Shown piece by piece: positions 1 to 6,466 of a DNA stretch of 6,573 bases (position 1 is its first letter; every line of letters begins with the position of its first letter). Origin of the DNA: Actinomycetes bacterium (lineage in GTDB: Bacteria > Actinomycetota > Actinomycetes > Actinomycetales > Beutenbergiaceae); NCBI GenBank assembly GCA_021793935.1, contig JAJYRV010000116.1, forward strand, positions 1 through 6,573. Direction: 5' to 3'. A program made the position numbers and the translations under genes. The notes below the pieces were generated by a model, which searched no databases, was not told the DNA's origin, and worked only from the letters and a program-made list of their open reading frames with translations.

Positions 1-292
1 AGGTGACCCTCAGCACCTCGCTCGCGGTGACGTCGATCCCATGGTCGGAGAAGGCCAGCGTGGTCGCGAGGAGGGCGTGGTGCTCCGCGGCCAATTGCGA
101 ATCGGCCCGTGAGTAGATGCGCCCCGTCTCCCGGGCAGCGGACTCCGCCGCGTACGTCGCGGACTGCACGGCGGAGAAGGTGAGGATCACGTAGACGATC
201 GGGATGAGAAGGAGTAGGGACGCGGCGAGGAACTCCACGGCCGCGCTGCCCTCCTCCGCCTCGCCGCTGACCACTGGGCTGGTCATCGTCAT
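1..292 (-). CDS. TadE/TadF-like pseudopilin, partial (C-terminus beyond left edge)
   Basis: The start codon ATG at 292-290 overlaps the tadE stop as ATGA, and the frame stays open for 97 codons to the window edge. The visible protein begins MTMTSPVVSGEAEEG followed by SAAVEF. This is a prepilin-type leader with Gly15 before the predicted cleavage site and Glu20 at mature position +5. A hydrophobic helix follows at about residues 21-42, then an AVQSATYAAESAARETGR segment typical of TadE-like minor pseudopilins of actinobacterial Tad loci. The expected role is a minor pilin or assembly factor held in the cytoplasmic membrane by its N-terminal helix and processed by the Tad prepilin peptidase. 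It sits last of the six visible genes, in the position of Rv3654c in Mycobacterium tuberculosis. Family membership is inferred from leader, helix and position. The missing C-terminus prevents a TadE versus TadF decision. Confidence 0.82.
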   Translation of the reverse strand, partial: MTMTSPVVSGEAEEGSAAVEFLAASLLLLIPIVYVILTFSAVQSATYAAESAARETGRIYSRADSQLAAEHHALLATTLAFSDHGIDVTASEVLRVT

Positions 293-684
293 TCCACCAC
301 CGCTCGCCCGGTGGACGTGAGGGCCGTCGGGCCGAGGAAACCGATGAGTGGAAGCGGAGCGTGGACGCTGATTTCCACTACCGAGACCCCGTCGATGTGA
401 GTGCGGGATGCGCTGACGTTCTTCGAGTACGCTGCCGGGAGGGCGGCGTCGACGAGCACGCGGGTACGCGCGACTCCCGCCTCGAGCGAGGAGCCGTGGA
501 GCGCGGCGTAGCGGGCGCCTTCCCCGGCCGAATCCACGAGCGTATTGCGCACGTGCAACGCGAAGGCCAACTGAAAAATCGCAGCGCACAAGAGGGCGAC
601 GAGAGAACTCACGAACACGAATTCAGCAATTGCTGAACCGCGCTCACGCGCCGAGGATTCGATTGATTGCGGTGTCGAACACAC
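289..684 (-). CDS. tadE: TadE family pseudopilin
   Basis: This 131-aa protein has a 16-residue leader ending ARERG, then SAIAEF. The predicted prepilin cleavage is after Gly16, with Glu21 at mature +5. A single hydrophobic helix spans about residues 22-43, and an HVRNTLVDSAGEGARYAALHG segment follows, as is usual for TadE proteins. The C-terminal part (about 90-131) is a short beta-rich stretch. TadE-type pseudopilins are minor pilus components needed for Flp fibre assembly. The start is GTG at 684: it is the only start codon between the upstream in-frame stop (690-688) and the cleavage site. A GGGGAGG Shine-Dalgarno-like sequence lies about 9 nt upstream. This start forces a 41-nt overlap with the preceding gene in another frame, and the stop overlaps the next start as ATGA. 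Length fits the family. The family call is firm; the specific role in the fibre is inferred. Confidence 0.88.
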   Translation of the reverse strand: MCSTPQSIESSARERGSAIAEFVFVSSLVALLCAAIFQLAFALHVRNTLVDSAGEGARYAALHGSSLEAGVARTRVLVDAALPAAYSKNVSASRTHIDGVSVVEISVHAPLPLIGFLGPTALTSTGRAVVE

Positions 685-829
685 GGGTCAGTGCCTCCCC
701 AGCAAGCGCCCAGATGAGGATCACCAGGCCCGCAGTCATGATGACGATCATCACCCACCCCGGGACGTCCCCGCGTTCCAGATCCCCGGCTGTGCGCCGC
801 TCCAACCAAGATCGTAACGTGTTGAACAT
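644..829 (-). CDS. Small Flp-position pilin-like protein
   Basis: This 61-aa protein sits between tadC and tadE, where Flp pilin is encoded in many actinobacterial Tad loci (compare Rv3656c). A charged N-terminal part (about 1-20, ending DLERG) precedes DVPGW and one strongly hydrophobic helix, about residues 25-44 (WVMIVIMTAGLVILIWALAG). A short amphipathic tail, about 45-61, ends the protein. The layout resembles a prepilin cleaved after Gly20. However, mature +5 would be Trp25 rather than the glutamate usual in type IV and Flp pilins, and no Glu-Tyr pair is present. A GDVPGWV-type small protein at this place is, from general knowledge, recurrent in actinobacterial Tad clusters. The ATG at 829-827 is 8 nt after the tadC stop and has AGGGAG about 4 nt upstream. 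It may be the major pilin or a dedicated small membrane subunit of the system; the sequence does not decide. Confidence 0.8.
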   Translation of the reverse strand: MFNTLRSWLERRTAGDLERGDVPGWVMIVIMTAGLVILIWALAGEALTRVFDTAINRILGA

Positions 830-837
830 GTTTCTCC

Positions 838-1782
838 CTATGACATAGACAGCATGTGGATACCAGGAAAGAGCGCGAATAGGACGGTGACGGGAAGAAG
901 GAGGAACACGACGGGGACCATCATGGCGATCTCCTTCTTCCCGCCAATCTCCATGAGGGCTTGGTGCCCTGCACTTCGCGCGTCTTGCGCCTGCGCCCGA
1001 AGCACCTCAGCGAGCGGTGTGCCCCGTTCGATAGCCGTGGCGACGCCGTCGGTAAACCGGGCGATCGCCGGCACTTCCGTACGGTTCGCCAACGCCGCCA
1101 GAGCGCGGGGAAGGGGAATGCCAGAGCGAACGTCGGCGACCGTTGCCGTGAGCTCCTCGCTCAGCGCGCCCTGCGCCGTCTGCGTGACCCGCTCGACCGC
1201 CCCCAACGGGGTCTCGCCTGCGCTCACGGCGAGCGCGAGGAGTTCCGCGATCGTGGGGAACTGGGCGGCCATCGCCTGTTCACGTTGCTTGACGCGCCGC
1301 GTGAGGAGATAGTCGCGGCCGAGCGCTCCGCACATGCTCAATACGAGCACCAGCACGAGCAGGGCGAGCGGGTGGCTCTGGCGCACCGCGGCGAGGATGA
1401 GAGCAAGGAACAGCCCGCCCCCGAGCGCGACGGTCGCCCACACCACTTGCTCGATGCGGAATTCTTCGACGCGACGCTGGCTGCCGGAGCGAAGGAGACG
1501 TTGGCGCACCGAGTGCGTGGGGGAGCCGAGTCGGTCGAGCAGCTTGCCAACATCGGCGAGGACCGGCTGTAACACCCGCTCGAGCTGGGGAAACGGGGTG
1601 TAGATGTTGAGAAGGCCGGAACTGCCGGGAGGCTCGCGAAGGTAGGGTTCGACCCGTGCCACCAACCGGGGCCGGAGCGCGCGAAGACGCCACGCGATGA
1701 GGAGGCCACCCACGGCGAATAACAATCCGGCCAGCGCACCCATCGGTTCCAGGGCAGCGGAGGAGGCATGCGCGACACTCAT
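838..1782 (-). CDS. tadC: TadC, type II secretion F-domain platform protein
   Basis: This 314-aa inner-membrane protein is the second platform subunit of the Tad pilus machine, expected to pair with TadB and couple TadA ATP hydrolysis to pilin extrusion. Hydrophobic segments are at about residues 14-32, 112-131, 138-155 and 286-308. The cytoplasmic T2SF domain lies between the third and fourth (about 170-285) and contains FPTIAELLALAVSAGETPLGAV and RSGIPLPRALAAL. The end carries the signature GGKKEIAMMVPVVFLLLP followed by VTVLFALFPG, which is characteristic of TadC. The start is ATG at 1782-1780, overlapping the tadB stop as ATGA. The frame extends further upstream without a stop, but that stretch lies inside tadB and is not credible as coding. 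The SD is weak, so translational coupling to tadB is likely. The gene ends in TAG. Family and role are confident. Confidence 0.94.
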   Translation of the reverse strand: MSVAHASSAALEPMGALAGLLFAVGGLLIAWRLRALRPRLVARVEPYLREPPGSSGLLNIYTPFPQLERVLQPVLADVGKLLDRLGSPTHSVRQRLLRSGSQRRVEEFRIEQVVWATVALGGGLFLALILAAVRQSHPLALLVLVLVLSMCGALGRDYLLTRRVKQREQAMAAQFPTIAELLALAVSAGETPLGAVERVTQTAQGALSEELTATVADVRSGIPLPRALAALANRTEVPAIARFTDGVATAIERGTPLAEVLRAQAQDARSAGHQALMEIGGKKEIAMMVPVVFLLLPVTVLFALFPGIHMLSMS

Positions 1783-2636
1783 CTGAGCACCCGCTCTTCC
1801 TCGGGTAACCGGCCGAGGCGGACCATGAGAACGTAGGCGGCCCCCGACATGAGGGCGCCAGCAGCGAGAATGGCGACGCCGGGAGGCGAGTCGAAGGCCT
1901 GCGCCGTTTCTTTCCGGGTCGAAAGCAGCGCTAACACGATCCACGGTGCTGCGGTGGCGAGGCGGGCGCCGGCCGTCGTCCACGATTGCCGCGCGAGGAG
2001 CTCCCGCCGGGTGTTGAGATCCTCGCGCAGGAACTGTGCCAACGTCGCCAGAAGACGGGTGAGATCGGTGCCCCCGACTTCTCGCGTGATCCGCAACGCC
2101 TCAATGATCCGATCGGCATCCGGATCGGCAATCCGGTGTTTGAGAGTGTCGAGGCAGTGGTTGAACCGCCCGGTTGCGCGGTAGTCGGCGGCGAAATCGG
2201 TGAAGAACGGGCGCAGTGCCTCCGGCCCGCGATCGGCGAGCCCGGAAAGTGCTTCGGGCAGCGACATCCCCGCCCGGATAGCGGAGATGAGATCCTCGAT
2301 CGCCTCCGGCCACAGCCCGCTGATCTCCGTGCGCCGCTTGCGTGCGGAGAAGCTCACGTACCACATCGGACTCAGGCCGAGCAGAATGCCCAGGGCGGAC
2401 GCGATAGCAAGCGAGGTCGTGAGCGACAGCGCGACCACCCAGGAGAGGAGGCCGAGCCCCACGCACACGCCGCTGAAACCAAGGATGCTCAAATCGTGCA
2501 TTCCCGCTTGGTTGAGTCGGTCACGAAGGCGATTGTGGAGCTCCTTCGAACGCGGCGGAGCGGGATCGGGCTCCCAGAAGGCCGACCAAATCGTCACGAG
2601 ACCGGCGCCTCCGATGAGACTGGCGATTGTGCCCAT
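1779..2636 (-). CDS. tadB: TadB, type II secretion F-domain platform protein
   Basis: This protein has 285 residues when started at ATG 2636-2634. It is the first platform subunit of the Tad machine. An N-terminal hydrophobic helix lies at about residues 3-19, a paired hydrophobic region at 50-97, a cytoplasmic T2SF domain at about 108-215, and two further helices at about 224-239 and 253-272. Visible family motifs include PEAIEDLISAIRAGMSLPEAL and REVGGTDLTRLLATLAQFLRED. The latter contains the conserved GG of this domain. A GTG at 2639 would add one residue and give GTGA overlap with the tadA stop. ATG is preferred because GGAGGG lies 7 nt before it (TGATG overlap with tadA). The protein should form a heteromeric platform with TadC, encoded directly downstream with an ATGA overlap. 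Function by family is confident; nothing looks truncated. Confidence 0.93.
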   Translation of the reverse strand: MGTIASLIGGAGLVTIWSAFWEPDPAPPRSKELHNRLRDRLNQAGMHDLSILGFSGVCVGLGLLSWVVALSLTTSLAIASALGILLGLSPMWYVSFSARKRRTEISGLWPEAIEDLISAIRAGMSLPEALSGLADRGPEALRPFFTDFAADYRATGRFNHCLDTLKHRIADPDADRIIEALRITREVGGTDLTRLLATLAQFLREDLNTRRELLARQSWTTAGARLATAAPWIVLALLSTRKETAQAFDSPPGVAILAAGALMSGAAYVLMVRLGRLPEEERVLR

Positions 2637-3865
2637 CACCGCCCCCTCCCCGTCAGTTCGGCGACATCCTTCGCAGACCAGCTGCTGTTGCCTACGTGCG
2701 GCGCCGGCGCGCCGGTGGCAACCAGGTCCTCGCCGTCGTGGACGAACATCGGCGTCGCCTCGATGACCGACCCCTCCACCCGCCCCGATAACGCGAGCAC
2801 TTCCTTCGTGAGCCGCCGCCCGGAGCGGTCGAGCCCGAGGTGGACGACGATGTCGATGGCGGAGGCGGCGGTGGGCACAACGAACCGATCCGTGATGTTT
2901 TGGCCTGCGAGCAACGGCAGCGTGCAGATCTTGGTGATCGCTTCGCGGGCGGAGTTCGCGTGGATCGTGGTCATGCCGGGGATCCCGGAATTTAACGCGA
3001 TGAGGAGATCAAGGGCTTCTGCTTCACGCACCTCTCCGATGATGATGCGGTCGGGACGCATCCGCAGAGCCTCCTTGACGAGTTTGCGAAGGGGCACCTC
3101 GCCTTTTCCTTCCAAGTTCGCGCTTCGGCATTGCATGGCAACGATGTCGCGGGCGAACAGGTTGAGCTCGAAAACTTCTTCGCAGGTGATGACGTGTTCG
3201 GAGGAGGGGATCGCCCCGGCGAGAGCGTTCACCATCGTTGTTTTCCCCGCGTTCGTCGCCCCGGAGACCAACACGTTCAGCCCTGCGGCGATGGCCGAAT
3301 CGAGGAACGCTGCCGCCTCCGGGGTGAGGGAGCCGAGGGCCACCAGGTCGGCAGTGCTGTGGGCCCGGGCCACGTACTTGCGGATGTTGACGGCCCAGTG
3401 CCGCCGGGTGACATCGGGGATGACGACGTGGAGCCGCTCACCGGTGGGCAGGGAGGCGTCGACGAACGGGGAGGACAGGTCGAGCCGCCGTCCTGAGGTG
3501 CGCAGCATCCGTTCCACGAGGTCGCGCACCTCGTCCTCGGTGAGGATCGTGTTCGTCAACTCGGCGACTCCGGAACGGCTGACGAACACGAGGCTGGGCT
3601 CGTTGATCCAAATTTCCTCGATGGAGTCGTCGTCGAGGAAGGGCTGGAGCGGGCCGAACCCGATGATGAGGTCGTGTAGCGTTTTTGCCACCGTGTCAAC
3701 GTCCTCAAGCCGGGGAACGGAGCCGCGAAGGGAACGTAGATCGTAATCGGTGATCACCTCACCGATGAGATTTTTTGCTCCCTCAGGATCGCGTTGCGGG
3801 TCCACGCCCCGCTGCCGAATAAGTTGGCGCACCTCATCTTCAAGGCGCTGAACAGCGGTGTTCAT
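2636..3865 (-). CDS. tadA: TadA, Tad pilus secretion ATPase (CpaF/GspE superfamily)
   Basis: This 409-aa cytoplasmic ATPase powers assembly of the Flp/Tad pilus. Residues 1-165 form the N-terminal domain, including LIIGFGPLQPFLDDDSIEEI and the GERLHVVIPD region. Walker A is GATNAGKTT at 202-210 (Lys208). An acidic Asp-box-like segment, ITCEEVFEL, is at 226-234. Walker B is RIIIGEVR at 273-280 with Glu278. The His box GMTTIHANSAREA is at 297-309. The stretch RSANLEGKGEVPLRKLVKEA is typical of the actinobacterial TadA branch. All catalytic motifs are intact. The ATG at 3865 is chosen over a TTG at 3922 because the 19 extra residues start in the intergenic gap, have no SD and do not look like the family's start. 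The SD before ATG 3865 (GAGAG, about 4 nt away) is weak. It is the first gene of the visible operon and its TGA overlaps the tadB start. Confidence 0.95.
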   Translation of the reverse strand: MNTAVQRLEDEVRQLIRQRGVDPQRDPEGAKNLIGEVITDYDLRSLRGSVPRLEDVDTVAKTLHDLIIGFGPLQPFLDDDSIEEIWINEPSLVFVSRSGVAELTNTILTEDEVRDLVERMLRTSGRRLDLSSPFVDASLPTGERLHVVIPDVTRRHWAVNIRKYVARAHSTADLVALGSLTPEAAAFLDSAIAAGLNVLVSGATNAGKTTMVNALAGAIPSSEHVITCEEVFELNLFARDIVAMQCRSANLEGKGEVPLRKLVKEALRMRPDRIIIGEVREAEALDLLIALNSGIPGMTTIHANSAREAITKICTLPLLAGQNITDRFVVPTAASAIDIVVHLGLDRSGRRLTKEVLALSGRVEGSVIEATPMFVHDGEDLVATGAPAPHVGNSSWSAKDVAELTGRGR

Positions 3866-3942
3866 TCGTCTCTCGCTTGATCCCAGGAGGAAGCTTAGTG
3901 AATAAGGTATCCCCAGAACCAAGTTTTTACTAGCAAAATCCG
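3866..3942 (-). promoter_or_regulatory. Candidate promoter region of the tad operon
   Basis: This 77-nt gap separates the stop of the aminotransferase gene from the tadA ATG and is clearly richer in A/T than the flanking genes. On the minus strand it contains TTGGTT, followed 16 nt later by CACTAA, and a TACCTTATTCAC stretch that could act as a -10 region. No hexamer pair is close to consensus. There is no stem-loop with a T-run, so the aminotransferase transcript may read through into the tad genes. Composition and position make a promoter likely; the exact elements are guesswork. Confidence 0.35.
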
Positions 3943-5091
3943 CTAACTGTGGATAGCGGCGGCTTCGCCCATCGCCCGAACTGCCTCGGAGAGGATCGGC
4001 GCCGGGGTGGCGAAATTCAGCCGGACGAACCCGGGCGCCCCGCAGTCCTCACCCGCGGTGGTCGCGACGTTCGCGTGCTGGCGGAAGAAGTCCGCGGCGC
4101 GGCCGGGCAGGTTGAGGTCGCGCACGTCGAGCCACGCGAGGAAGGTGCCCTCCGGTTCGGAGTAGCGGGCTCCGGGCAGGTGTTCCTGCACGAGGGAGGT
4201 GAGCGCGGTGCGGTTGGCGTCCAGGTATCCCACCACCTCATCGACCCAGCCTTCCCCGCGGGTGTAGGCGGCGGTGGCGGCGAGCACGCCGATCGTGGAG
4301 GCGACCTGTTCGTAGCGCCGACCAAAGGTACGCCACTGGTCGAAATGGTCAGTGTTGGAGAACACGAGCTGGGCGGCCTTGAGCCCGGGCACGTTCCACG
4401 CCTTCGACGTCGAGGTCCCCGTGATCGAGTGCCTCGCCGCTTCCGCGCTCACGGATGCGTAGGGCACGTGGCTATGCCCGGGGTAGGTCACGGGGGCGTG
4501 GATCTCGTCGGAGTACACCACCCCGCCGTGGGCCTCGACGACCTCGGCAATCTCCCGCAGTTCCTGCCCTTCAAGCACCCGCCCGATCGGGTTGTGGGGG
4601 TTGCACAGAACAAGGAGTTGGCCCGGGACGGTGAATGCGCGCGCGAGGGCGTCCAGATCGTAAACGTACCGATCGCCGTCGTGAGCGAGTGGCACCTGAA
4701 CGATCTCCCGCCCGACCACCTCGCCCACGGTGAGGAACGGCATGTAGGCAGGTGTGGGGACGATCACGGGGGAGCCGGGCGTGGTGAAGTGATTGATGAC
4801 GGCGATGAGCCCCTCAACGACGTCGACGACCGGCCGTACCCGTTCCGGATCGATCTCCACCCCGTAGCGGCCGCCCGCGAAGTTCGCGTAGGCCTCGCCC
4901 AGGTCGGCTTTGAACCCTTCGGGGAGGTATCCGAACTGGTTGCGGGCCAGCGCCTCGCTCACGGCGTCGGTGACGGCGGGTGCCGTGCCGAAATCCATCT
5001 CGGCGATGAACGCCCCGATCGCGTCGGGAAACGCCGACCATTTCACGCTCCCGCGCGCCCGCAGCTGTTCTACCGTGACGTCGTCGAACAT
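3943..5091 (-). CDS. MalY/PatB-family PLP-dependent aminotransferase, probable C-S beta-lyase
   Basis: This 382-aa cytosolic fold-type I PLP enzyme is full length for the family. Family members cleave C-S bonds of cystathionine, cysteine or cysteine conjugates, giving a thiol, pyruvate and ammonia. Visible motifs in order are IAEMDFGTAP at 29-38, PTPAYMPF at 112-119, CNPHNPIGRV at 163-172, SDEIHAP at 194-200 with cofactor-contacting Asp195, the lysine motif TSTSKAWNVPGLKAA at 226-240 with Lys230 as Schiff-base lysine, and FVRLNFATP at 356-364 with Arg357 for the substrate carboxylate. Residues expected for activity are all present. The ATG at 5091-5089 has GAGAGG 6 nt upstream. It ends with TAG. 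It lies 77 nt upstream of tadA on the same strand and is divergent from the transporter gene. A methionine/cysteine metabolic role, sulfur release, or another C-S substrate are all possible; substrate cannot be told from sequence. Confidence 0.92.
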   Translation of the reverse strand: MFDDVTVEQLRARGSVKWSAFPDAIGAFIAEMDFGTAPAVTDAVSEALARNQFGYLPEGFKADLGEAYANFAGGRYGVEIDPERVRPVVDVVEGLIAVINHFTTPGSPVIVPTPAYMPFLTVGEVVGREIVQVPLAHDGDRYVYDLDALARAFTVPGQLLVLCNPHNPIGRVLEGQELREIAEVVEAHGGVVYSDEIHAPVTYPGHSHVPYASVSAEAARHSITGTSTSKAWNVPGLKAAQLVFSNTDHFDQWRTFGRRYEQVASTIGVLAATAAYTRGEGWVDEVVGYLDANRTALTSLVQEHLPGARYSEPEGTFLAWLDVRDLNLPGRAADFFRQHANVATTAGEDCGAPGFVRLNFATPAPILSEAVRAMGEAAAIHS

Positions 5092-5229
5092 CGCTCACCT
5101 CTCACCGTGTCGAAGAAGAACCTGCTACCACAATAGGAGTATTCCCCCGCGGAGATCGGGGTGTCCACGGATTGGTGATCTGCCGGTCTCGGCACTTACC
5201 CTCGAGGGAGGCCAGCGAAGGAGATCGGC
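5092..5229. promoter_or_regulatory. Divergent intergenic region with RBSs of the lyase and transporter genes
   Basis: These 138 nt separate two divergent genes and should hold both promoters. At the left end GAGAGG (minus, 5103-5098) is the SD for the lyase gene; at the right end AAGGAG (plus, 5218-5223) is the SD for the transporter. A possible minus-strand -10, TATTGT, lies at 5135-5130, but no good -35 is visible. For the plus strand, TTGGTG near 5175 has no convincing -10 partner. GGAGATCGG occurs twice (5151-5159 and 5220-5228), the second copy including part of the transporter SD. No clear operator palindrome was seen. Confidence 0.4.
5218..5223 (+). promoter_or_regulatory. Shine-Dalgarno site setting the transporter start
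   Basis: AAGGAG, 6 nt before ATG 5230, is a near-ideal ribosome binding site. It shows that translation was meant to begin upstream of the in-frame TAG, not at the GTG that directly follows the TAG, which has no recognisable SD. Confidence 0.75.
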
Positions 5230-5343
5230 ATGAACGTGCGTCGCAACGTGGTGGTGCTCGTCGCCTCCAACCTCTTCGGTGGAGTAGGGGTTGCCGCCTC
5301 CGTAGCCGTCGTTTCGCTCCTGACCGAACAGATCGCGAACACG

Positions 5344-5346
5344 TAG
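5344..5346 (+). other. In-frame amber stop inside the MFS transporter frame
   Basis: Codon 39 of the transporter reads TAG, with AAC ACG before it and GTG GCC GGG after it. Both flanks encode recognisable MFS sequence in one frame (TM1 before, TM2 after), so no indel is involved. One base change from a common sense codon such as TCG, CAG or GAG would explain it. Confidence 0.85.
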
Positions 5347-5937
5347 GTGGCCGGGTTCGCCCAGGCGGTGACCTCCCTGGGGGCGGGGCTCTCTGCGGTG
5401 CCGCTGGCGAACCTCGCCGCGCGGCGGGGGCGGCGCATCTCGCTCGGGCTCGGGTACCTCATCCCCATTGTGGGGGCGCTCACGGTGATCATCGCCGCTA
5501 TCCTCAGCAACGTCATCATCCTGTTCGCCGGGCTCGCGCTCTTCGGGGTTGCCCAGGCCGTCAACCTCCAATCCCGCTATGCGGCCGCGGAGAACGCCGA
5601 CCCCGCGGCGCGGGCCCGGACGATGTCGATCGTCATCTGGGCGACGACGGTGGGATCCGTCGTCGGGCCGAACCTCATCGATCCCGGCGATAGCCTGGGA
5701 ACATTGCTCGGACTGCCCAAGTACGCAGGAACCTACATCTTGTCGATCGTGGCCTACGCGCTCGCGGCGACGGTGATCGCGCTCTGGCTCGCGCCCAATC
5801 ACCCCACCGCTCGAACGCGGGCGCGGCAATCCGCCGTGACGGCCGAGCCCGTCGGTGCGCTCGCTGCGCTTCGCTGGTCGGGCACCGACCCACGTGCCAG
5901 GTTCGGGGTCGTGGCAACAGGTTCCGCCCATGCCGTC

Positions 5938-5958
5938 ATGGTGATGGTGATGGTGATG
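5938..5958 (+). repeat. Short in-frame hexamer repeat (ATGGTG)3-ATG
   Basis: Three copies of ATGGTG plus a final ATG encode alternating Met-Val inside a predicted membrane helix of the transporter (HAVMVMVMVMTP). The unit is a multiple of three, so slippage would alter helix length by two residues without breaking the frame. It may be simply hydrophobic codon use. Confidence 0.6.
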
Positions 5959-6466
5959 ACGCCGCTGTACATGGTGCACGAGGGAATGACGCTATCGTTC
6001 GTCGGGGTCGTTGTTTCCCTACACATCTTGGGGATGTACGGGCTCTCCCCGGTCTTCGGCTGGGCGACGGACCGCTTCGGCGCAGTCCCGGTGAGCGTTG
6101 CCGGAATGGGAGTGCTGGTGCTGTCGACGGCGATGGGTTTCGTCGCGGCAACGTACGCGGAAGCAAGCCGGGTGCTTACCCCGATCGCGCTCGTGATCCT
6201 CGGGGTGGGCTGGTCGATGGTTGTCATTGCCGCCTCGAGTCTGCTCGCGAACGTCGCGGAGGAGCGCGTGCGGGTGCCCCTGCAGGGCGCGAACGACGCG
6301 ATCATGAACTACGCGGGCGCCGCCGCGGCGGCCGCTTCTGGTCTATTGCTCGCGTGGAGCGGTTTTCAAGGCGTCAACCTCGTTGCCACGATCATCCTCG
6401 TGCCGGCGGCACTACTCTCGGTTTCAGCGTTCCGGGCGGGCGGAGGAGGGGGCGCCGAGCGTGATC

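Noticed and set aside
1783..1983. N-terminal extension of TadC by 67 residues
   Set aside because: The extension is antisense-like Arg/Pro-rich sequence inside tadB. ATG 1782 with ATGA overlap gives the normal TadC N-terminus.
1986..3746. A 586-codon plus-strand open frame opposite tadA and tadB
   Set aside because: It lies wholly antisense to two genes with clear Walker and T2SF motifs. Its translation is Arg/Ser/Pro-rich low-complexity sequence with no domain. Long antisense frames are expected in high-GC DNA.
3866..3922. TTG start for TadA at 3922
   Set aside because: It has no SD and adds 19 residues from the A/T-rich gap unlike the family's start; ATG 3865 is better.
3866..3942. Rho-independent terminator after the lyase gene
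   Set aside because: Only 4-bp stems such as CTTA/TAAG and TTTT/AAAA were found, with no following T-run.
3949..5136. A 395-codon plus-strand open frame opposite the PLP lyase
   Set aside because: The minus strand has all PLP-enzyme motifs in order with a good SD. The antisense product is Gly/Val/His/Arg-rich with no recognisable fold.
5344..5346. Amber codon reassignment or pyrrolysine/selenocysteine-type recoding
   Set aside because: TAG serves as the normal stop of tadC and the lyase gene in this window. No recoding structure or tRNA is seen, and the position is an ordinary loop between TM1 and TM2.
5125..5979. A 284-codon minus-strand open frame opposite the MFS transporter
   Set aside because: Its product is rich in His, Arg, Asp and Gly with low complexity (HHHHHHHD from the ATGGTG repeat). 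The plus frame encodes proper MFS helices.
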